64,000 nucleotides of DNA, from the NCBI RefSeq assembly GCF_036352135.1, contig NZ_CP143578.1, forward strand, positions 620,001 through 684,000, written 5' to 3'. Under the pieces are notes generated by a model. The model was not told where the DNA came from and searched no databases. It was given only the letters and a program-made list of their open reading frames with translations. Source of the DNA: Metamycoplasma gateae (GTDB lineage Bacteria > Bacillota_I > Bacilli_A > Mycoplasmatales > Metamycoplasmataceae). This document shows positions 58,442 to 64,000 of the stretch, piece after piece. The first letter of the stretch is position 1; each line of letters opens with the position of its first letter. Position numbers and translations under genes: made by a program.

Positions 58442-59073
58442 TTAGCCTTCTATATCTTTGAAAATATCGCAAAATTCAAAATAAAGTTTTGCCCTATTTT
58501 TTGCACTTTTAAAAAACGATTTCATAATAATTTGTTTGGATTCTTCAAAACTTCTTGAAGTTTTTATTTTATTTTTATTTCAGTCACATTGAAAAGGAAG
58601 ATTATTTCCATTTGAAATAAATTCTTTTATTCTTTTTAAAGAATTGTAGTATATATCTTTTATATTCTTTTTATTTATAATTAGAAAATAATAGTCCCTC
58701 TCATTTTCTTTGATGTCGTTATATAATTTAATTAAAAATTTCGATCAGTTTATCTCGTTTGAAAAATTGGGTATGCTACCAGTTAATGCAAAATATATAC
58801 CTAATTTACAGTTTAAATTATCATTTCCAATTAAATTTGATAGTTTAATATTAATTGGGCAGTAAATATCATCATTATTTGAATGTATTAATAGATCATA
58901 TCACTCTCTAATGCTTGGTATCTTTGCGTATAGATTATTTTGCCTTAAATAAGAAGTTATTTTTTCATTATTTGCCGAATCAACACGGCCGTCATTATTT
59001 TGATTATACAAAACTAAATTACTTTGTTCAAGATTTTCTATAATAATTTCTAATATTTCATCCTTTTTTTCAT
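58442..59073 (-). pseudogene. Candidate Type II restriction endonuclease gene, start out of frame by one base
   Basis: An open frame of about 210 codons with no internal stop. The likely ATG (59071-59073 on the minus strand) is followed by A7 (59064-59070); one extra A would join it to the frame reading KKDEILEIIIENLEQSNLV. DIYCPINIKLSNLIGNDNLN (about residues 75-94) has an acidic-x-Lys arrangement that might be a PD-(D/E)xK site, and YFALTG follows. I do not recognise a named enzyme family. Its place tail-to-tail with a Type II methylase, 18 nt apart, suggests the restriction partner. It may be phase-variable or dead. Confidence 0.6.
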
Positions 59074-59182
59074 ATACAAATAATTATATTTAAAATAAAG
59101 TTTTAAAATAAATTAAATAGTCTTAAAATGAGCAAATATTATCCAACAACTTTTTTTATTTTAATTCTTTAATTGAAATAAA

Positions 59183-59201
59183 AAAAGTAGCAAATGCTAC
59201 T
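59183..59201 (-). terminator. Terminator overlapping the rpiB stop codon
   Basis: On the minus strand AGTAGCA (containing the TAG stop), loop TT, TGCTACT, then T6. The stop codon lies in the stem. Confidence 0.8.
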
Positions 59202-59661
59202 CATCTTGCCCGATTTCATCTAATCTATTAATACGTGCTATATGTCTTCCACCTTCAAATTCCGTATTTTCTCATGTATGGAACATATTTTGAACTTGTG
59301 AAGGATCTAATAATCTTCCACCCATACATAGAATGTTTGAATTATTATGAGCCTTTGATAGTCTTGCTTCTTCTTCGTTTGTAACTCTAGCACATCTTAT
59401 ATTTTTGAATCTATTTAAAGCCATTGAAATTCCAATGCCTGAACCACAAAAGGCAACAAATTTTGTATTATCATTGTTTAAATCTTTTTTAACTTCTTTA
59501 GCAAATTCAGCTCCAACTTCAGCATATGAAATTGATTCAACAGAATTTTTTGATCCAAAAAGCTCTACCTCATATCCTTCTTCTTGTAATCTTTTTGCTA
59601 GCTCAATTTTTCCTTCGTGTCCAGCATGGTCACTTGTTATTTTAACTTTTGTTTTATTCAT
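59197..59661 (-). CDS. rpiB: Ribose-5-phosphate isomerase B
   Basis: Interconverts ribose-5-phosphate and ribulose-5-phosphate; 154 aa. KVKITSDHAGHEGKIELAKR at the start, AFCGSGIGISMALNR (active-site loop with the catalytic Cys, about residue 70), TNEEEARLSKAHNNSNIL and EGGRHIARI at the C-terminus are characteristic. One TGA Trp lies at 59272. It starts 1 nt after the stop of the tsaC-like gene and is co-transcribed with it. With rpe it completes the non-oxidative pentose phosphate entry. Confidence 0.95.
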
Positions 59662-59662
59662 A

Positions 59663-60130
59663 TTAACTCCTTAATATTTCACCGTCTTCAACTCTTATGA
59701 TCTTACTTGGTTGTTGAGACATTGTACCAAAATTATATATGTTTGTAATTTCAGGAAATATAATTTTAGCATTTTCTATTGTTTTGCAAACAGGTGCATT
59801 AGATAAATTACAACTAGACATATAAACAGGTCCGTTTTTTTCCAAATATTCTAAAAATAATTTTTGGTTGGGCATTCTAAATCCTTGATCATTTACAACT
59901 AGAGTTACTGCTCCTGGTCAATATTTTTTAGCCAATTTTTCTGCTTCTTGATTCCATTGTGGGAATTTTCTTGCTTGTTTAATTGAAGAAACTAAAATGA
60001 TAATTTTTTTATTTCTGTCTCTTCCCTTAATTTCATATATTAAGTTTTCGGTATTATTATCAACTGGACCGCCGATTCCTAGAATAGTATCTGTTGTTGA
60101 AATAAATAGTTTATTATATTTGTTAGTCAT
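59663..60130 (-). CDS. tsaC: Sua5/YciO/YrdC-family threonylcarbamoyl-AMP synthase, short form
   Basis: Makes threonylcarbamoyl-AMP from threonine, bicarbonate and ATP for the t6A37 modification of ANN-reading tRNAs. It has 155 aa, single domain. Visible: FISTTDTILGIGGPV (the family's T-DT-GL segment), KGRDRNKKIIILVSS, KYWPGAVTLVV (WPGPxT-like, Trp by TGA) and VYMSSCNLSNAP. The ATG at 60128-60130 follows a TATAAT box by six bases, so the transcript is leaderless; a longer in-frame extension upstream is unlikely to be used. rpiB follows. Confidence 0.85.
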
Positions 60131-60176
60131 AAATTTATTATACCAAGTTAAAAATATAAAAGTATATAATAATACT
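60131..60176. promoter_or_regulatory. Two back-to-back leaderless promoters in 46 bp
   Basis: On the minus strand TATAAT (60142-60137) precedes the tsaC-like ATG by six bases; on the plus strand TATAAT (60165-60170) precedes the mutM ATG by six bases. Neither gene has a ribosome site. Confidence 0.7.
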
Positions 60177-61001
60177 ATGCCTGAATTACCAGAAGTAAGA
60201 GTTGTTGTTAAAAATTTAAATGAGAATATTCTAAATAAAAAAATTAAATATATTGAAGTGGTAAAAGAAAAAATATTCAAAGAAAAACCAATCAATGAAT
60301 TTAGAAAATCTTTGGAAAACGCAACAATTAAAAGTATTGAAAATAAAGGAAAACACATTGTTTTCATATTTGATAATGATTACGTTTTAATTTCACATTT
60401 AAGAATGGAAGGTAAGTACAAATATTATTCTAATAAAACAGAAAATCATAAACATTTAATGACTAAATTTATATTTACTGATGACACAGAATTACACTAT
60501 TTGGATAGTAGAATGTTTGGTACTTTTCATTTAAGAACAATACAAAATTATGATTCAATATTACCCTTATCTAAATTAGGAAATGAACCTCAAGATGTTG
60601 ACTTGGATGAATTATTTAAAAAACTTCAAAAATCAACAACTTCAATTAAAACAAAATTACTGGATCAAACCTATGTTTTAGGACTTGGAAATATTTATGT
60701 TGATGAAGCTTTGTTTGCTTCGAAAGTTCATCCTTTGAGTAATTCAAATAAAATACCAAAAAATAAACTTAAAGAAATTCTAGATAATTCATTTAAGATA
60801 ATGGAAAAAAGTTATTTACATGGTGGATCAACAATTCATACATATGAAAGCTTTAATAATAAAAGTGGCAATTATCAAGATTATTTATTAATTCATAATG
60901 ATAAAATAAAAACATGTTTGGTATGTAAAAACAAAACATCTAAGATTAAAGTAAATGGCCGTGGTACTTATTTATGTAATAAATGTCAGGTGGTTTATTA
61001 G
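60177..61001 (+). CDS. mutM: Formamidopyrimidine-DNA glycosylase
   Basis: Excises 8-oxoguanine and formamidopyrimidines and cuts the abasic site; 274 aa. MPELPEVRVVVKNL carries the catalytic Pro-Glu after Met removal, the beta-clamp Lys lies in NKGKHIVF (about 59), LLDQTYVLGLGNIYVDEALF is the helix-two-turn-helix, and CLVCKNKTSKIKVNGRGTYL with CNKC forms the C-terminal zinc finger. The transcript seems leaderless. The next gene starts 3 nt after the stop. Confidence 0.96.
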   Translation: MPELPEVRVVVKNLNENILNKKIKYIEVVKEKIFKEKPINEFRKSLENATIKSIENKGKHIVFIFDNDYVLISHLRMEGKYKYYSNKTENHKHLMTKFIFTDDTELHYLDSRMFGTFHLRTIQNYDSILPLSKLGNEPQDVDLDELFKKLQKSTTSIKTKLLDQTYVLGLGNIYVDEALFASKVHPLSNSNKIPKNKLKEILDNSFKIMEKSYLHGGSTIHTYESFNNKSGNYQDYLLIHNDKIKTCLVCKNKTSKIKVNGRGTYLCNKCQVVY

Positions 61002-61004
61002 GTT

Positions 61005-61250
61005 ATGTCTTTTAATTCATTTACCATTGATTTACATGGACAAACTACTGACGAAGCAACTGCAACTATTTTAAATGCTTTATTCAGTTTTGAACAGGAT
61101 GAATATTTAGAATATTTTGACATTATCACTGGCAATGGTACTGGTGCTTTGAAGTTTGTGGCCGAAAATTTATTAATTGAAGAAAAATATTCTTTTTCAT
61201 ATTTAAATAACAACCACAGTGTTATTAGAGTTTATAAGAAATGATATTAA
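61005..61250 (+). CDS. Small Smr-domain protein
   Basis: An 81-aa protein that is essentially one Smr (small MutS-related) domain. FTIDLHGQTTDEA is the DLHG motif, and DIITGNGTGALKFV is the HGxG-like loop (here TGNGTG). Smr domains bind or nick DNA or RNA. It ends with a TGA-encoded Trp and Tyr before TAA. It begins 3 nt after mutM, so co-transcription with a DNA-repair enzyme is likely. A terminator follows. Confidence 0.85.
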
Positions 61251-61252
61251 GG

Positions 61253-61279
61253 CAAGAAATAATAATTTCTTGTTTTTTT
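61253..61279 (+). terminator. Terminator of mutM-smr
   Basis: CAAGAAAT (61253-61260), loop AATA, ATTTCTTG (61265-61272), then seven Ts. Confidence 0.85.
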
Positions 61280-61375
61280 ATTTTTAAAATAAAAATTAAT
61301 AAAAAGGTATTTTATATAATTATTTATAAATAAATAACCAACAGAAATTTAATATATTAATTTATAGGAGAAATT

Positions 61376-62353
61376 ATGGCAAAAAATACTTGAGAAATTG
61401 CTAAGAAGGCAATCGAATCTCATGATAATATTTTTATTTTTCATCATAGAAGACCAGATGGAGACTGTTTAGGTTCTCAGTTTGGATTAAGAGAATTAAT
61501 TAGAACAAATTATCCAGAAAAAAATGTTTATGTTTTTGGTGATACAGGCGGAATTTTCCCATTTTTTGAATGAGACTTCGATAAATTTGAAGACGTTCCA
61601 AAAAAACATTTTGAAAATTCGCTTGGTGTTGTGGTTGATGCCAACTCATCAAATCGTATTCAATTTGCTGAATATATTCTAGATAAAAATTTCACTCATA
61701 TGTTAAGAATTGATCACCACCCAGTTGATCCAGATATCAATTACGACTACACTTGAGAAGATGCAACATTTGCAGCCGCAGCTGAACAAATAGGTTACAT
61801 TGCAATGAAGGCAAAATGAAAAGTAACAACAAAGGCAGCAAAATATACATATTTAGGAATTAATACTGACTCAGGAAGATTTCAATATGAATACGTAGTT
61901 CAAAGAACATTCGATGTTATGTCTTATTTACACAAAGACAATGACTTTAGAGTATGAGATGTAAACTTTGATCTTTCAAAAAGAGATGAAAGAAAAGTTA
62001 GATTTGCAGCTTATGTTTTATTAAACTATAAGAGCGAAGGTAAAGTGCTTTATTTCCATGTTACAAAGAGAATTCAAAAGAAATTTAATCTCGCAGATAA
62101 CGAAGCAAATGACGTAAATATTCTTGCAAACATTGGTGATTGTAAAATTTGAGTTCTATTTATCGATGAACCAGACGGAAACATTAGAGCTCGTGTTAGA
62201 TCAAATGGTATTTGAATAAACCATATTTGTGAAAAATACAAACCAGGTGGTGGGCACGAAGTTGCAGCTGGGGCAAGTTGTCGTTCAAAAGCGGATATGA
62301 AATCATTAATCGAAGACTTAAAGGCTGAGGTTATAAAACATGATAGAGATTAA
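61376..62353 (+). CDS. DHH/DHHA1 phosphoesterase, NrnA-like (paralogue 1)
   Basis: A 325-aa cytosolic phosphoesterase of the NrnA type, which degrades nano-RNAs and dephosphorylates pAp or related nucleotides. FHHRRPDGDCLGSQFGLREL (DHH motif I, about residues 22-41), VVVDANSS (II), RIDHHPVD (DHH motif III, about 119) and GGGHEVAAG of the C-terminal DHHA1 domain (about 288) are present. Nine or so TGA Trp codons hide it under the standard code. The ribosome site TAGGAGA is good. It overlaps the second paralogue by 14 nt. Confidence 0.92.
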
Positions 62354-63332
62354 TGAAGAAAGAAAAAAAATATTTCAAGAAATTGAAAACAAAATTAAAA
62401 AATACAAAAATATAGTAATCTTTCACCATATTAGACCAGATGGAGACTGTTTAGGTTCTCAATTTGGATTAAAGCATTTAATTCTTGAAAACTTTGAAGG
62501 TAAAAATGTTTATACAATAGGTGATACAAAAGGAATTTATCCATATCTTGAATTTCCTATGGATAAATTAGAAAATAAGAAACTTGAAAACTCATTAGCT
62601 ATCATAGTTGATGCAAATTTCAAAGAAAGACTTGAATGTAGAGAATATTTAGATAATAATATTTTTGATGAGGTAATAAGAATTGATCACCACCCTAATG
62701 ATGATGATTTAAATGCTTCATTAGTTTGAGTAGACCGTTATTCTCCAGCAGCTGCTCAACAAGTAGCAGAAATTGCATATGTACTAGATTGAAAAGTTAA
62801 TTCTCAGGCAGCGACATATCTATATCTTGGAATTTATACAGATTCAGTAAGATTAACAACAAATTTAACAAATCATAAAACAATGTTCTTGGTCGCTTGA
62901 TTATGATCGAAAAATGCGAATAAAGATTTATTGCATGAAAATATGGCTAAAAAAACATTGGAAGACATTAAAATTAATGCTTTCATTCAACAAAATATGA
63001 AGATAAATAATGGGGTCGTATCTTTTTATTTTAGTTTAGAGGATCAATTAAAATTAGGTATTACAGATCCATTAAAAGCAAATCGTCCTTTTGTTCTTGC
63101 TTCAATTGACGATAATAAAGCATGAGTATTCTTTACACAAGAAAAAGAAAACCAAATAAGATGTGAATTTAGATCAACTGGTGCTTGTGTTAGAAATGTA
63201 GCAGTAAAATGAGGCGGCGGAGGACACCATAGAGCATCTGGAGCACAAATCCAAGATAGTTCAGTTATTCCACAAATAGTTAATGATCTAGAAGAAGAAA
63301 TTAAGCATTTAGAAAACTATGACAATCAATAA
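62340..63332 (+). CDS. DHH/DHHA1 phosphoesterase, NrnA-like (paralogue 2)
   Basis: A 330-aa relative of the preceding gene. FHHIRPDGDCLGSQFGLKHL, IVDANFKERLE, RIDHHPND and GGGGHHRASGAQIQ give the same metal-binding scheme, so both copies should be active. The ATG lies within the end of paralogue 1 (14-nt overlap), implying coupled translation and perhaps a hetero-oligomer. Pairs of such genes are common in mycoplasmas. Its terminator hairpin was the target of the second IS copy. Confidence 0.92.
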
Positions 63333-63336
63333 AAAA

Positions 63337-63358
63337 ATAAAGGCGCCATGCCTTTATT
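63337..63358 (+). terminator. Terminator hairpin and insertion target of IS copy 2
   Basis: AATAAAGG, loop CGCCATG, CCTTTATT, directly followed by the IS end (CCTAAATTG). The hairpin would normally end the DHH operon. The matching duplicate on the far side lies outside the window. Confidence 0.8.
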
Positions 63359-64000
63359 CCTAAATTGAAAATTCAAGTGCAACACGTTTAAAGTAAAATT
63401 TAGATGTGGAACTTGAATTTTTTATATTAATTAAAAAAGAAAAAGTTCCATTGGAACGGAACGGAACTCATATGAATTATACAATAAAAAAATATAACCA
63501 TTTAACAGATAATGAAAGAATAATTATTGAAAATTATTTAAAGTTAAATTATTCTCTTCGTAGGATTTCGAGATTAATCGAGCGAAGTGTTTCGACCCTA
63601 AGTAGAGAAATAAAGAGGAATACAAATAGTTTCGGAACTTATGAATTTAAACACGCTAGTTTAAAAACAAGAGAAAGATCAAGACATAAGTATTATTTTA
63701 AATTCGTGGATAACCAAAAATTCAAAAATTTTTCTAACGCTTTTTTACAAAAATATGACAAAAAGTTTTTTGGTATAAAGTCAACATATAATTTTATAAA
63801 AACTAGCACAAAACACTGTTGTCCTTCTTTAAGAACGGTTTTTAATTGAATAAACACTAATAATTGAGTTATAAAAAAGTACGATAAATTAAGACAATAT
63901 TATAAAAAAGGTGGTAAAAGAACAGCATCCGTAATAAAACGGCTTGTAAAATCTGCTGATTATGTTTTTCCAATATGAACTAGACCTAAATCTATAGATT
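63359..64000 (+). mobile_element. IS30-family insertion sequence, copy 2 (cut by window end)
   Basis: The first about 640 bp of a second copy, in opposite orientation to copy 1. The end CCTAAATTGAAAA and the following sequence are almost identical to the inner-read right end of copy 1, differing by a single A in an A-run near 63441-63444 and few other bases. The element again abuts a terminator hairpin. Confidence 0.9.
63472..64000 (+). CDS. IS30-family transposase, N-terminal part (runs off the window)
   Basis: The first 176 codons of a transposase nearly identical to that of copy 1; in the shared part I see one residue change (Lys instead of Glu in TSTKHCC). The helix-turn-helix region is complete; the catalytic residues lie beyond the edge. 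The ATG at 63472-63474 is the most likely start; a GTG at 63406 is in frame here but not in copy 1 because of the one-base difference upstream, which argues against it. Confidence 0.9.

Noticed and set aside
60131-60367. Longer tsaC-like protein starting at 60367
   Set aside because: This would run through mutM on the other strand; the ATG at 60128-60130 sits at the correct distance from a TATAAT box.

Overview
The window reads as a mycoplasma-type Mollicute chromosome. The sequence is very AT-rich, and nearly every long gene stays open only if TGA is read as tryptophan (translation table 4). Signal-peptide lipoproteins with short lipoboxes, IS30-family elements and a minimal housekeeping set support this. 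I cannot name the species from sequence alone; the gene set is that of a sugar-fermenting mycoplasma (gapA, pyk, rpe, rpiB, deoB).

Layout. 1-545 is the 5' part of gapA (minus). 805-6867 is a roughly 2,020-residue secreted repeat protein made largely of about two dozen GA-like three-helix modules. 6900-12198 is a minus-strand block: a DUF1846 protein, deoB, proS, thioredoxin and a HAD phosphatase. 12640-24289 holds pyk, a nucleotidyltransferase-like gene overlapping an MFS-type exporter, serS (minus), recD2, pth, tilS and ftsH. 24450-31352 holds a lipoprotein, a DUF402 phosphatase, trmB, gyrA and an IS30-type element inserted in the gyrA terminator. 31508-40982 holds a second lipoprotein, an ECF S component, tandem M17 aminopeptidases, ung, fmt and a membrane metalloprotease. 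41121-45691 is rsmD, then gmk-prpC-prkC-rsgA-rpe.

45715-52294 is a Type I restriction-modification operon (hsdM, hsdS, hsdR) and the most unusual part of the window. hsdM has a G8 run inside a conserved motif. hsdS encodes three target-recognition modules in one frame, and an (AG)11 tract sits exactly between module 2 and module 3. Gain or loss of one repeat unit gives an immediate stop and a canonical two-module subunit. A 12-bp repeat between modules 1 and 2 could also change spacing. 52343-64000 carries an S41-like protease lipoprotein, the infC-rpmI-rplT operon with an attenuator-like leader and an AUA start, a YitT-type membrane protein, a decayed Type II methylase and restriction-enzyme pair with homopolymer frameshifts, rpiB, tsaC-like, mutM, a Smr protein, two tandem DHH phosphoesterases and the start of a second, inverted IS30 copy.

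Regulatory themes. Several housekeeping genes (recD2, trmB, rsmD, mutM, the tsaC-like gene) have a -10 box so close to the ATG that their mRNAs should be leaderless or nearly so. Perfect inverted repeats sit between the promoter and start of ftsH, gyrA and the giant GA protein. Terminator hairpins overlap stop codons in three genes and appear in the leaders of infC and the 31508 lipoprotein. No tRNA, rRNA or CRISPR array was recognised.
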